From: WLMZ01 sp031367435
Lineage (GTDB): Bacteria; Actinomycetota; Acidimicrobiia; Acidimicrobiales; Ilumatobacteraceae
Direction of reading: 5' to 3'
Assembly (NCBI GenBank): GCA_031367435.1
Contig: JANLPV010000045.1
Location: 30,470 to 94,469, forward strand
DNA: 64,000 nucleotides
Positions within the stretch are counted from its first letter, which is position 1. The number at the start of each line of letters is the position of its first letter. Below are positions 35,290 through 44,261 of the stretch, piece by piece. Under the pieces are notes generated by a model. It saw only the letters and a list, made by a program, of their open reading frames with translations, did no database searches and had not been told where the DNA came from. Position numbers and translations under genes: made by a program.

Positions 35290-36158
35290 TCGTCGACGCA
35301 CACCACCACCTGTGGGATCCGCGCCGCGCGTCGTACCCATGGCTCACCGATGCCCTTACCCCGATCAATCGTGCGTTTACCATCGCCGATCTTGTCGCAG
35401 TTACAACACCGGCGCAGGTCGACGCGACAGTGCTGGTACAAACGCGCGCCTCCACAGACGAGACCCTTGAATTTCTGGGTTGCGATCAACCGGTTGCGGG
35501 AGTCATTGGCTGGGTCGATCTCACTGCAGTGAACGTGTCCGACGCCATTGCCCAACTTCGAAGTGGGCCGCACGGGCATCGACTGATCGGGATTCGACAT
35601 CAGGTGCATGACGAACTCGATCCGAACTGGCTCGATCGTGTTGATGTACGTCGCGGCATCAGTGCCACGATCGAAGCCGACCTTGCCTTCGATCTGTTGG
35701 TACGCACCCGCGAATTACCCGCCACCACCCGACTCGCTGCAGCCTTTCCCGAAGGACGTTTCGTCCTCGATCACCTCGCGAAGCCACCGCTCACTCAGGC
35801 GCGGACGTCGTCGGACATGCTCGAATGGAGCACGGCGTTGCGCCATCTCGGAGCACACGCGAACGTGAGTGCGAAGGTGTCAGGACTCGTCACCGAAGCC
35901 GACTGGGAGTCGTGGAACACTGAGTCGCTGCGTCCTGCGATCGACATCGCACTCGACGTCTTTGGTCCGCAGCGCTTGATGTTCGGCTCTGACTGGCCGG
36001 TGTGCCTCATGGCGTCCACCTACTCGCACGTCATCGACACAACGCAGACTCTCGTCGCCCATCTCACGCTCGACGAGCGCGCCCAGATCTTCGGCGAGAA
36101 CGCACTACGCGTCTATCGACTCGACCTTCACCATCACACCGGAGACCTCAATCCATGA
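35286..36158 (+). CDS. L-fuconolactonase-type amidohydrolase
   Basis: 290 aa; ATG at 35286 overlaps the AKR stop (ATGA). MIVDAHHHLWDPRRASYPWL is the signature of COG3618 lactonases; IGIRHQVHDELDPNWL, FVLDHLAKPP and LMFGSDWPVC (metal/base Asp) follow. These hydrolyse L-fucono-1,5-lactone to L-fuconate, or related sugar lactones. The gene order redox-lactonase-dehydratase supports L-fucose or a close 6-deoxy sugar or L-galactose. Confidence 0.88.
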   Translation: MIVDAHHHLWDPRRASYPWLTDALTPINRAFTIADLVAVTTPAQVDATVLVQTRASTDETLEFLGCDQPVAGVIGWVDLTAVNVSDAIAQLRSGPHGHRLIGIRHQVHDELDPNWLDRVDVRRGISATIEADLAFDLLVRTRELPATTRLAAAFPEGRFVLDHLAKPPLTQARTSSDMLEWSTALRHLGAHANVSAKVSGLVTEADWESWNTESLRPAIDIALDVFGPQRLMFGSDWPVCLMASTYSHVIDTTQTLVAHLTLDERAQIFGENALRVYRLDLHHHTGDLNP

Positions 36159-37465
36159 CCATCATCACCGGTCTGACCACCCGCGACATTCGCGCACGCA
36201 CCTCTCGCTTTCTTGATGGCTCCGACGCAGCACATGCGGATCCCGATTACTCCGCTGCGTACGCCATCCTTGCCACAGATCACGTCGACGGCATTGTTGG
36301 TCAGGGCTTCACCTTCACGATCGGACGTGGAAACGAACTGTGCTGCGCGGCCATCCAGACCATGGCCCATCACATCGTGGGACGTGACCTCGCCGAGATC
36401 ACCGCAGACATGGCCGGGTTCTGGCGCTCTCTCACGAGCGACAGCCAATTACGCTGGCTTGGCCCAGAAAAGGGCGTGATCCACCTCGCGGTCGCAGCTC
36501 TGGTAAACGCCGTTTGGGACGTCTGGGCCAAGTCCGAAGGCGTGCCCGTGTGGCAACTCGTGTGCAATCTCACCCCAGAGCAGTTCGTGGACTGCATCGA
36601 CTTCCGCTATCTCTCCGATGCGTTGTCGCGCGACGAAGCACTCGACATGTTGCGGTCAGTCGAATCAGGCAAAGCACTGCGAACGACACAGCTTCTTTCA
36701 GACGGATACCCCGCGTACATCACATCGGCGGGATGGCTTGGTTACCCCGACAGCAAGGTTCGCGAGCTCTGTCAGCAGCTCTCTGCCGAGGGTTGGAGAA
36801 GCTTCAAGACCAAAGTGGGAATCTCCGTGGTCGCCGACCGGCGCAGGTGCGAAATCATGCGCGAGGAACTTGGCGACGATGTGCAGTTGATGGTGGATGC
36901 GAATCAGGTGTGGGATGTTCCCCAGGCCATTGATTGGATGCGACAACTCGACGGTTTCAACCTGCGCTGGATCGAGGAGCCGACATCGCCCGACGACATT
37001 CTCGGTCATGCTCACATTCGCCGAGCGCTCGCGCCGTACGGCATCCGCGTCGCCACGGGCGAGCACGTTGCCAACCGCGTCGTGTTCAAGCAGATGTTGC
37101 AAGCCGGGTCAATCGACTACCTGCAAGCCGACGCGTGTCGCGTCGGCGGGCTCAACGAGGTGCTGGCAATCCTGTTGCTCGCTGCCAAATTCGATGTGCC
37201 AGTCTGCCCACACGCTGGCGGCATCGGGTTGTGCGAATACGTGCAGCACATCTCGGCAATCGACTTCATTGCGGTGAGCGCACGCCTCGACGACCGAACC
37301 ACTGAGTACGCGACTCACCTCCACGAACACTTCGTGCATCCGGCGCGCATCCGAGACGGGCGTTACGTACTACCGACGGCACCCGGATATTCAGCCGACC
37401 TGCATCCGGAATCGCAGGCCGCGCTGCTGTTTCCCACCGGATCAGAGTGGCGCTCCGCCACCTGA
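36155..37465 (+). CDS. L-fuconate dehydratase (enolase superfamily)
   Basis: 436 aa; ATG at 36155 overlaps the lactonase stop by 4 bp. TDHVDGIVGQGFTFTIGRGNEL, FKTKVGISVVADRRRCEIMREELG (catalytic KxK-type Lys), LMVDANQVWDVPQAIDWM (metal Asp), WIEEPTSPDDILGH (metal Glu), ATGEHVANRVVFKQM (metal Glu) and VCPHAGGIGLCEYVQH (catalytic His) are the FucD pattern, also found in human ENOSF1. It dehydrates L-fuconate to 2-keto-3-deoxy-L-fuconate. Confidence 0.92.
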   Translation: MTIITGLTTRDIRARTSRFLDGSDAAHADPDYSAAYAILATDHVDGIVGQGFTFTIGRGNELCCAAIQTMAHHIVGRDLAEITADMAGFWRSLTSDSQLRWLGPEKGVIHLAVAALVNAVWDVWAKSEGVPVWQLVCNLTPEQFVDCIDFRYLSDALSRDEALDMLRSVESGKALRTTQLLSDGYPAYITSAGWLGYPDSKVRELCQQLSAEGWRSFKTKVGISVVADRRRCEIMREELGDDVQLMVDANQVWDVPQAIDWMRQLDGFNLRWIEEPTSPDDILGHAHIRRALAPYGIRVATGEHVANRVVFKQMLQAGSIDYLQADACRVGGLNEVLAILLLAAKFDVPVCPHAGGIGLCEYVQHISAIDFIAVSARLDDRTTEYATHLHEHFVHPARIRDGRYVLPTAPGYSADLHPESQAALLFPTGSEWRSAT

Positions 37466-37561
37466 CGCAGCGTTCGTTAGCGGTATCGTCGAAACAGTTC
37501 CGCAACTGCGCATCACGCGCGACGCGGTGTGTCGTGACATCACATTTCGTCGGAGGTAGAC

Positions 37562-38371
37562 ATGACCAGTTGGTGCGATCAGAGGTTCCCGATCGATGGC
37601 GTCGATCTCGCCTGGGGTGAGCGTGGCGCTGGTCGTCCACTGGTGCTCGTGCACGGCTGGACGGGTTCGGCGCACGACTTCACGCTGCACATCGACGCAT
37701 TGAGCACGCACCACCACGTCTTTGCGCTCGACCACCGCGGCCACGGCGACTCCACCAGTACGACGGCGGCCGACTCATACACGATTGCGCGTTTGGCGGC
37801 AGATCTCGAGGCATGGGCAGAAGCAGTGATTGGCGAACCGTTCGATCTTCTCGGACACTCGATGGGCGGCCGCGTCGCGATCGATTTCACATTGCAGCGG
37901 CCCGACCTCGTGAACTCGCTGATCTTGATGGACACAACGGCATGGCGGATGAACGTCGATCTGCCCGTGGAGGAATGGCTCGCCAACATGTCGGATGCCG
38001 ACATCAGTTCATATCTGGTCACAGAGGCGAACAACCCCGAAGACATCGCGATCCGCGCAACCGTGCCGAGTCAATGGCTCGCCGACAACATGGATAACAA
38101 GCGCAAAGTAGATCCAGTCGGGGCGCGTCACCTTGGTTTCGAGATCTTCGGCACCGATCCGCCAAATGCCGCTCGCCTCGGCGAAATCGCGTGTCCTGTC
38201 ACTGTTATTGTCGGCGAGCTCGACCACCCATTCATCGATCATGCGCCGTCGCTCACAGCAGGCGTCGCCAACGGAACGTTGACGGTCATCCCCGGCGCGT
38301 GGCACAGCCCACAGCTCACGCATCCCACCGAATGGTTGGCCGCCGTCAACGAACATCTCGCCCGCGCCTAA
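37562..38371 (+). CDS. Alpha/beta hydrolase
   Basis: 269 aa; ribosome site CGGAGG about 6 bp upstream. VLVHGWTGSAHDF (oxyanion region), FDLLGHSMGGRVAIDFTLQRP (nucleophile Ser in GHSMGG), an acid in VIVGELDHPF and the terminal His in PGAWHSPQLTHP form the triad. It follows the fuconate dehydratase gene by 96 bp. It could act on a pathway intermediate, such as a diketo acid, but nothing in the sequence proves this. Confidence 0.85.
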   Translation: MTSWCDQRFPIDGVDLAWGERGAGRPLVLVHGWTGSAHDFTLHIDALSTHHHVFALDHRGHGDSTSTTAADSYTIARLAADLEAWAEAVIGEPFDLLGHSMGGRVAIDFTLQRPDLVNSLILMDTTAWRMNVDLPVEEWLANMSDADISSYLVTEANNPEDIAIRATVPSQWLADNMDNKRKVDPVGARHLGFEIFGTDPPNAARLGEIACPVTVIVGELDHPFIDHAPSLTAGVANGTLTVIPGAWHSPQLTHPTEWLAAVNEHLARA

Positions 38372-38454
38372 GAGCGCGCGAACACCTCCACCACTATTGT
38401 TGAGCAACCAATGGCTGAACTTCCAGCGCAGCCGAAACACCACAGAGGAGACTC

Positions 38455-39957
38455 ATGAGCGATGTAGAGCTGAGCAGAGCCGACGTTGCCGCGATGGCAG
38501 CCAAGTTGACACGCCCGACTCAGGCATTCATCGGAGGTCGATTCGTGAGCAGCGCGTCTGGCGAGACCTTCGACACCGTCAACCCCGCCGACCGTTCCGT
38601 CATCGCACAAATCGCAAGTTGCGATGCAGCAGATGTCGACATCGCCGTAGCTGCCGCCTGCGCCGCGTTCGAGGCTGGCGTCTGGGCGCAGCGTCACCCC
38701 AGCGAACGCAAGGCCGTGTTGAAGCGGCTCGCCGAGCTGATCGATCGCGATCGCCACGAACTGGCGGTCCTGGAAAGCCTCGAGAGCGGCAAACCAATTC
38801 GTGATTGCCTCAACATCGACGTGCCCGAGACCGCGCGGTGCATCGAATGGTTCGCCGAAGGCATCGACAAGATCTACGACCAGTCGTCGCCGTCGGGCGG
38901 CCAAGCGGTCGGCATCATCGTGCGTGAACCGATACCCGTCGTCGCCGTTGTTCTTCCTTGGAACTTTCCCTTGATGATGCTGAGCTGGAAGATTGGGCCG
39001 GCGCTTGCCGTTGGATCGAGTGTCATCGTCAAGCCCGCCGAACAGACGAGCATGACCGCGCTCAAAGTGGCAGCGCTCGCGGCCGAGGCCGGCGTACCTG
39101 ATGGCGTCTTCAGCGTCATTCCTGGCCTTGGCGAACGGGCCGGACAAGCCATTGGCCTGCACCCAGGCATCGGTGCCGTCTCCTTCACCGGATCCACCGA
39201 GGTCGGCCGAATGTTCCTGCGCTATTCGGCCGACACAAATCTCAAGCGCACCGTGCTCGAGTGCGGCGGCAAGAACCCGTGCGTGGTGCTGTCCGACGCA
39301 GGCGACCTGCAAGCAGTGGCGCGGCATGCGGTAAACGCAGCGTTCTGGAATATGGGACAGAACTGCACGGCCAACTCGCGCCTCATCGTGCCACGCGACA
39401 TGAAGGCCGAATTGCTCGACCTGGTCATCGCCGAAACGAGGACCTGGACAACGGGCGATCCGTTCGATCCGGAGAACCTGCTCGGTTCGCTCATCTCCGA
39501 CGAGCAGTACGACAAGGTTCGTGGTTACATCCGCGCGGGTCTCGATGGTGGTGCGACGCTCGCGTATGAGGGCGAGCTCGGGGCTCGCGCCGACGGCTAC
39601 TTCGTGGCACCAACGATCTTCGACAACGTCACTCCCGACATGGTCATTGCACAGGAAGAAATCTTTGGGCCCGTGATGGCTGTGATTGCCGTGAGCGACG
39701 ACGACGAAGCCGTACGGGTCGCCAACGACACCTCATACGGCTTGCAGGCGAGCCTATTTACCCGCGATGTCGCCCGCGCTCACACCATTGCGCGCAAGCT
39801 GCAGGCAGGCACGGTGTCGGTGAACAGCTACAGCGAAGGTGACATCACCACGCCATTCGGAGGCTTCAAGCAAAGCGGTTTCGGTGGCCGCGACAAGTCG
39901 ATCTATGCGTACGACCAGTACGTCGAGAAGAAGACGGTGTGGTTCGATCTCAGCTGA
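38455..39957 (+). CDS. NAD(P)-dependent aldehyde dehydrogenase
   Basis: 500 aa; AGAGGAGACTC just before the ATG. VAVVLPWNFPLMMLSWKIGPAL, GVFSVIPGLGERAGQAIG, GSTEVGRMFL, VLECGGKNPCVVLSDA (general base Glu) and NMGQNCTANSRLIV (catalytic Cys) are standard ALDH blocks, with EEIFGPVMAV later. A gamma-glutamyl-aminobutyraldehyde or lactaldehyde-type dehydrogenase is possible; L-lactaldehyde arises in other fucose routes. It may be cotranscribed with the hydrolase (83-bp gap). Confidence 0.9.
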   Translation: MSDVELSRADVAAMAAKLTRPTQAFIGGRFVSSASGETFDTVNPADRSVIAQIASCDAADVDIAVAAACAAFEAGVWAQRHPSERKAVLKRLAELIDRDRHELAVLESLESGKPIRDCLNIDVPETARCIEWFAEGIDKIYDQSSPSGGQAVGIIVREPIPVVAVVLPWNFPLMMLSWKIGPALAVGSSVIVKPAEQTSMTALKVAALAAEAGVPDGVFSVIPGLGERAGQAIGLHPGIGAVSFTGSTEVGRMFLRYSADTNLKRTVLECGGKNPCVVLSDAGDLQAVARHAVNAAFWNMGQNCTANSRLIVPRDMKAELLDLVIAETRTWTTGDPFDPENLLGSLISDEQYDKVRGYIRAGLDGGATLAYEGELGARADGYFVAPTIFDNVTPDMVIAQEEIFGPVMAVIAVSDDDEAVRVANDTSYGLQASLFTRDVARAHTIARKLQAGTVSVNSYSEGDITTPFGGFKQSGFGGRDKSIYAYDQYVEKKTVWFDLS

Positions 39958-40011
39958 GGCGCGGGGTATAGGGACGCCGGGAATCGGGACGAGCGGTGCA
40001 GTTGCTCCCCC

Positions 40012-41049
40012 TCACACAGTGGATTCGGCGGTCGAGGGTCGCTCGAGCGACCCGTCGGCCCGACGCGCGAAACGTTGCGGCTGCGCTCCGTGCACTGGCC
40101 CATCGGTGGGCCACGGCCAACCACCAAAACCGGTGTTCTGATAATCGGTGAACGCCTGCTCGATGCCGGCACGATCGTTCATCACGAATGGTCCGTACTG
40201 AGCAACGGGTTCAGCGATCGGTCGACCCTGCAGCACGAGCACCTCCACCCCATCTTCGCTACTCAGCGCTACCGGTACGTCGCAACGAACAGATGCACCG
40301 GTCGCGATGGCAAGCTCATCGTCGTTGTCCACGCGAAGTGTGGCACCCGCAAAGACGTACAGCGTGCGAACTGTTTCTTCAGAACGGGCAGCCGGCATGG
40401 TCCATGAGCCGCCCGGCTCGATACGGATGTGCCAGATCGCGACGTCGGTGTCGGCGCGTGACGCCCACGAACTGGGTGGCGGCAACGGAGGCGTGAGTCC
40501 TTCGAGTTCACCAGCAATAACGGTGATCTCGGTGACGGCACCCCGCTCGTTCGTGCTGACACGACGCGGGATGGTGTCGTCCCACAGCATGGTGAAGTGC
40601 GGCTCGGCGAGCTTTTCGGCCTTGGGTAGGTTGAGCCAGATCTGAAACAGTTCGGCCGGGTTTGGTTGCTGGTCGTCGAGCAGCGGGAACATCTCCGAAT
40701 GCACAACTCCCTCGCCGGCAGTGAGCCACTGCACGTCACCTCGCCCATAGCGAGCCGACGCACCCATCGAGTCGGAGTGATCAACAAGGCCACGTCGCAC
40801 ATACGTGACCGTTTCGAAACCACGATGCGGATGCTGTGGAAAGCCGGGCACGTCTTGGCCGTGATACATCCGCCATCCGTCGATACCGGCAAAATCCTGA
40901 CCAATCTCGCGACCCGCAAGTGACGCGGCTGGACCGAAGTGATCGTTGCCTGGCGGATAGTGATCGACGTGATGAACACAGAATAAAAACGGGTCAACGG
41001 TTGGCCACTGAAAGCCGAGCGGCACGGTCTGCAGAACAGAGCTGGACAT
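40012..41049 (-). CDS. Pirin-family protein
   Basis: 345 aa, two cupin barrels. FPQHPHRGFETVTYVRRGLVDHSDSMG (about 70-96) and GDVQWLTAGEGVVHSEM (103-119) supply the iron-ligand His and Glu of the first barrel; the C-terminal half is a second, degenerate cupin (VRTLYVFAGATLRVDN). Bacterial pirins can have quercetin dioxygenase activity or regulate metabolism. It is alone between convergent neighbours. Confidence 0.9.
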   Translation of the reverse strand: MSSSVLQTVPLGFQWPTVDPFLFCVHHVDHYPPGNDHFGPAASLAGREIGQDFAGIDGWRMYHGQDVPGFPQHPHRGFETVTYVRRGLVDHSDSMGASARYGRGDVQWLTAGEGVVHSEMFPLLDDQQPNPAELFQIWLNLPKAEKLAEPHFTMLWDDTIPRRVSTNERGAVTEITVIAGELEGLTPPLPPPSSWASRADTDVAIWHIRIEPGGSWTMPAARSEETVRTLYVFAGATLRVDNDDELAIATGASVRCDVPVALSSEDGVEVLVLQGRPIAEPVAQYGPFVMNDRAGIEQAFTDYQNTGFGGWPWPTDGPVHGAQPQRFARRADGSLERPSTAESTV

Positions 41050-41058
41050 CTGCTCAGC

Positions 41059-41634
41059 CTAGAGGGGTCGATCTTCCTCGGGCAGACGCGGCACGCCGGT
41101 GCGCCCCGACTTCAGGCCCTCTTTACCAGCGTAGAAGGCACGCACTTGGTTCATGTCGGAGCGGACATCGCCCGTGGGAACCAACGCCGGACCAAACCCA
41201 CCGGTGCGTGTCGAGCGATCGACGAACGCAAACAAAATGGGTACGTCGGCGTCGCGAGCGATGCGGTAGAACCCGGACTTCCAATACTCGCTTTTCGACC
41301 GAGTGCCCTCCACCGGAACCAGCAAGCAGAACTTCTTACGAGACGCGAATTCGGCAACGAGCTCGGCCACCATCGAACCCGCCGCATCGCGTCGTACGGG
41401 GATACCACCAAGTCGGCGCATGATCGGACCCATCGGACCCCGAAACAGCTCCACCTTGCCCAGCCACGCGATCTGTATGCCGCTCACCTTGGCCAACGCC
41501 AACGTCAACGGAAAGTCCCAGTTACTGGTGTGCGGTGCGGCGATCATCACGCAACGATCTGGAACTGGCGCAACACGTGGAATCGCGGTGAAGCGCCACA
41601 ACGCAAGCCAACTGCGGGCAACGAGTCGGGACAT
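41059..41634 (-). CDS. 1-acylglycerol-3-phosphate O-acyltransferase-like protein
   Basis: 191 aa from the ATG at 41634; a longer upstream frame shows no similarity and would run over the next gene. MIAAPHTSNWDFPLTLAL holds the HxxxxD acyltransferase motif, IPVRRDAAGSM is block II and VPVEGTRSKSEYWKSGFY the EGTRS block. The very short protein has a single hydrophobic N-terminus. It would acylate a lysophospholipid or similar alcohol at the membrane. Follows the UPF0104 gene on the same strand. Confidence 0.83.
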   Translation of the reverse strand: MSRLVARSWLALWRFTAIPRVAPVPDRCVMIAAPHTSNWDFPLTLALAKVSGIQIAWLGKVELFRGPMGPIMRRLGGIPVRRDAAGSMVAELVAEFASRKKFCLLVPVEGTRSKSEYWKSGFYRIARDADVPILFAFVDRSTRTGGFGPALVPTGDVRSDMNQVRAFYAGKEGLKSGRTGVPRLPEEDRPL

Positions 41635-41692
41635 ACACCCAACCGTATCGGTGCGTCGTTCAGCGGCCGCGATCGTTGACGCGCGCGGACGG

Positions 41693-42766
41693 TCAGGGTG
41701 CGGCGTGGCGCGCTGGACGCTTGCGCAGCGCAACGGCTCCGAACGCGAGTGGCAGCCAGAGCTGGAAGAGGCGATACACGCCAACGGCAGCAGCTGATTC
41801 GCCGGCTGATAATCCGTACGACACCAACGTTGCCGCCATCGACACCTCGACGAATCCGAGGCCAGCCGGCAGGAATCCAACAATCGAGAACAACGTGGCA
41901 ATCACGTATGACACGATCACCGCGTGCATGTCGTGTTCGAGTCCCATCGAGCGCAACACCGCCCACAGCAGAGCCGCGCCAGCCACTTGGTGGGCCAACG
42001 CGTGAGCAGCGAGTGGCACCATGCCACGAACATGACCGCGGGCTTCGGTGACTGCCTCATGCAAATCGTCAGCCGCATGATGATCGGTGGTCTCCGGATG
42101 CAGCGGCCGATTCATCCGGCGAAGCATCGCGTTGCGTACACGATTGGGCAGCGCGTGCAATCGACGGATTGACTCTTTCGACTTCGCGGCGGCAAATACT
42201 CCGGCGAGGAACACGATGGTGATAACGGCGAACACTCCCATCGCCACAAGATCAACAGCCGACAGCTTGCCGTCGCCGGCGATGACGGGCACAACCGCGA
42301 TCAGCACGACTGTGAAGCCAAGGTGATTCGCCAACTCGCCGAGGAGATAGCCCGCTGTTGAGCGGTGCACCGAGAGACCATGCCGTCGAGCATCGGCGTT
42401 GTACGGCGCAACGCCTGCCATCCCACCCGACTTGGTGATCATGTTGAGGAAGTGACATGCGAGCGACAGCCGCACTGTGCGCCGAAAGGGTCGGCGCACG
42501 CCAAGCATGAGCTGCGCGCGGTGCTGGAGCGCGGCGTGATTCACCACGATCAACAAACACACGCCGAACGACACCGCCAACCATGCGAAGGTGGCCTCTT
42601 TGAGTGACCTCCACGCAACTGGTAGCTCTGAACGATTGACCACGACAAACAACACAGCCGCACCCACCACGACGACGCGCAACACCAGCCGCCGACGCGG
42701 GTGATGCGCGTGCTGCGCGTGCTGCGCTGGGACCGAACCGTGTGCCGCCTGGGTCACATCGACCAC
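41693..42766 (-). CDS. UPF0104 / lysylphosphatidylglycerol-synthase-like flippase domain protein
   Basis: 357 aa with a His-rich cytoplasmic N-terminus (HAQHAHHPRRR) and about eight membrane helices. FLNMITKSGGMAGVAPYNADARRHG (about 107-131) and the late FSIVGFLPAGLGFVEVSM match the UPF0104/MprF N-terminal (flippase-like) family. It would move or help move a lipid between leaflets. Begins 16 bp after the stomatin stop, so the NfeD-stomatin-UPF0104 genes are probably one operon. Confidence 0.82.
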   Translation of the reverse strand: MVDVTQAAHGSVPAQHAQHAHHPRRRLVLRVVVVGAAVLFVVVNRSELPVAWRSLKEATFAWLAVSFGVCLLIVVNHAALQHRAQLMLGVRRPFRRTVRLSLACHFLNMITKSGGMAGVAPYNADARRHGLSVHRSTAGYLLGELANHLGFTVVLIAVVPVIAGDGKLSAVDLVAMGVFAVITIVFLAGVFAAAKSKESIRRLHALPNRVRNAMLRRMNRPLHPETTDHHAADDLHEAVTEARGHVRGMVPLAAHALAHQVAGAALLWAVLRSMGLEHDMHAVIVSYVIATLFSIVGFLPAGLGFVEVSMAATLVSYGLSAGESAAAVGVYRLFQLWLPLAFGAVALRKRPARHAAP

Positions 42767-42781
42767 GACCCAATCACCTAC

Positions 42782-43717
42782 TCACGCGTTCGGGACAGCG
42801 TCCATCACGGACTTGATCGCCTGCGCGGCACCCATCAGCGCTGCGCTCTCGAACGGCACGACGACTTTGGTGTTCGGGCTCTCCGCGAACTTGGACAGCG
42901 TTTCGAGCTGCAAGATGGCGATGAGCGCCGGATTCGGATCGGCGAGACGGATCGCGTCGTACACGCTGGCGATGGCTTGCGCGCGGCCCTGCGCTTCAAG
43001 AATGAAGGCCTGCCGGTTGCCCTCGGCGCGCAGAATGGCAGCCTCACGCTCACCCTCGGCAGCGCGAATGGCTGCCTTTGCTGCACCGTCTGCGATGTTG
43101 ATCGCCGCCTGCTGGTCACCTTCTGAACGAAGGATCTTGGCGCGCTTTTCCTGATCGGCCTGCTTTTGTAGAGCAAGCGCCTCGAGGATCTTTGGGGGCG
43201 GTGTGATCTCGACGATCTCAATGCGGCTGATGCGAATGCCCCACTTGTCGGTGACCGCTTCCATCTGTGATTGGACGTCGATGTTGATCCGCTCGCGCTC
43301 GGACAACGCTTCATCGAGCGACAACGTGCCAATCACTGATCGAAGCGCAGTACGCGCCAGCGCATCGATGGCCACGTCGAAGTCGGCGATGCTGAACAGT
43401 GCCTGCTTGGCATCGACAATCTGCGTGAAGATGGTGGCGTTGACAGTAACCACGACGTTGTCACGCGTGATCACTTCTTGGCGATCGCCGGTACGCGGTA
43501 TCTCGCGCATGTCGACGCGCTGCAGTTCTTCGATGAACGGCGCAATGATCACGAGGCCTGCTTCATGCGTCTTGCGATATTCACCGAGTCGCTTGACGAC
43601 ACCGACCTCGCCCTGTTGCACGATGTTGATCATCCGTCGCAGCATGAACAGCAGCACCAGCGCGACGATGACGGCCACGACCAATTCACCGATGACGAGC
43701 TTGCTGATTGCGAGCAT
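42782..43717 (-). CDS. SPFH/stomatin-family membrane protein
   Basis: 311 aa from the ATG at 43717, which shares a base with the NfeD stop. An N-terminal helix (LVIGELVVAVIVALVLLFML) is followed by the SPFH domain (VQQGEVGVVKRLGEYRKTHEAGLV, RTGDRQEVITRDNVVVTVNATIF, SVIGTLSLDEALSERERIN) and a coiled-coil rich in Ala/Glu (KQADQEKRAKILRSEGDQQAAI). Stomatin-NfeD pairs form membrane scaffolds; the prefix gene NfeD sits directly upstream. Confidence 0.92.
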   Translation of the reverse strand: MLAISKLVIGELVVAVIVALVLLFMLRRMINIVQQGEVGVVKRLGEYRKTHEAGLVIIAPFIEELQRVDMREIPRTGDRQEVITRDNVVVTVNATIFTQIVDAKQALFSIADFDVAIDALARTALRSVIGTLSLDEALSERERINIDVQSQMEAVTDKWGIRISRIEIVEITPPPKILEALALQKQADQEKRAKILRSEGDQQAAINIADGAAKAAIRAAEGEREAAILRAEGNRQAFILEAQGRAQAIASVYDAIRLADPNPALIAILQLETLSKFAESPNTKVVVPFESAALMGAAQAIKSVMDAVPNA

Positions 43718-44172
43718 TAGTTCTCCTTGTGGGCTACGGGTTCGACCGTGAGCGTGGTGCCGCGAACGTCGGCGATTTTCACCGGGGTGCCGGGCGCGAT
43801 TGTTGATCCGTCGGACGTGACCGCAAGCCATGTCTCGCCGAGGAGATACACATGACCAGTTGCATGTGTCGTGATCTCATCGATGCTCATCGCCTGTGCG
43901 CCGACGAGACCGCCATGCACGCCATGTACGACTGCACCATCAGAGCGCCGACCGAAGGCACGGCTGACGAAGGGACGCACCAGCAAGATTCCGGCTATGG
44001 CAACTGCGGATGCGACCGCGATCTGCACGCCATAGGCCTTTGGCGAAACTGCAGAAACCCCAGCCGCGGCCAACGCGCCGGCGGCGGCAAAAATGGCAAA
44101 GAACGCACCATGATGCATTTCCAACGCCACCAAGAGCACAGCGATGATGATCCAGACTGCCACGATCGGCAC
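43717..44172 (-). CDS. NfeD-family membrane protein
   Basis: 151 aa: two to three N-terminal helices (VAVWIIIAVLLVALEMHHGAFFAIFAAAGALAAAG), then a C-terminal OB-fold (GETWLAVTSDGSTIAPGTPVKIADVRGTTLTVEP) characteristic of NfeD. It interacts with stomatin-type SPFH partners; the partner gene overlaps by one base, so expression is coupled. The protease-containing long NfeD form is not present. Confidence 0.92.
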   Translation of the reverse strand: MPIVAVWIIIAVLLVALEMHHGAFFAIFAAAGALAAAGVSAVSPKAYGVQIAVASAVAIAGILLVRPFVSRAFGRRSDGAVVHGVHGGLVGAQAMSIDEITTHATGHVYLLGETWLAVTSDGSTIAPGTPVKIADVRGTTLTVEPVAHKEN

Positions 44173-44261
44173 CTCCGTCGCCCACTATAGGCATGACGAT
44201 TCGCAGGTCGTCGCAGATGGAGCCCGATTGATGAGAACCGGATCGAGCCCGCAGCGAGCGG

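Noticed and set aside
42112..43751. Antisense open frames over the UPF0104 and stomatin genes
   Set aside because: Same antisense bias; clear helices and SPFH motifs lie on the minus strand.
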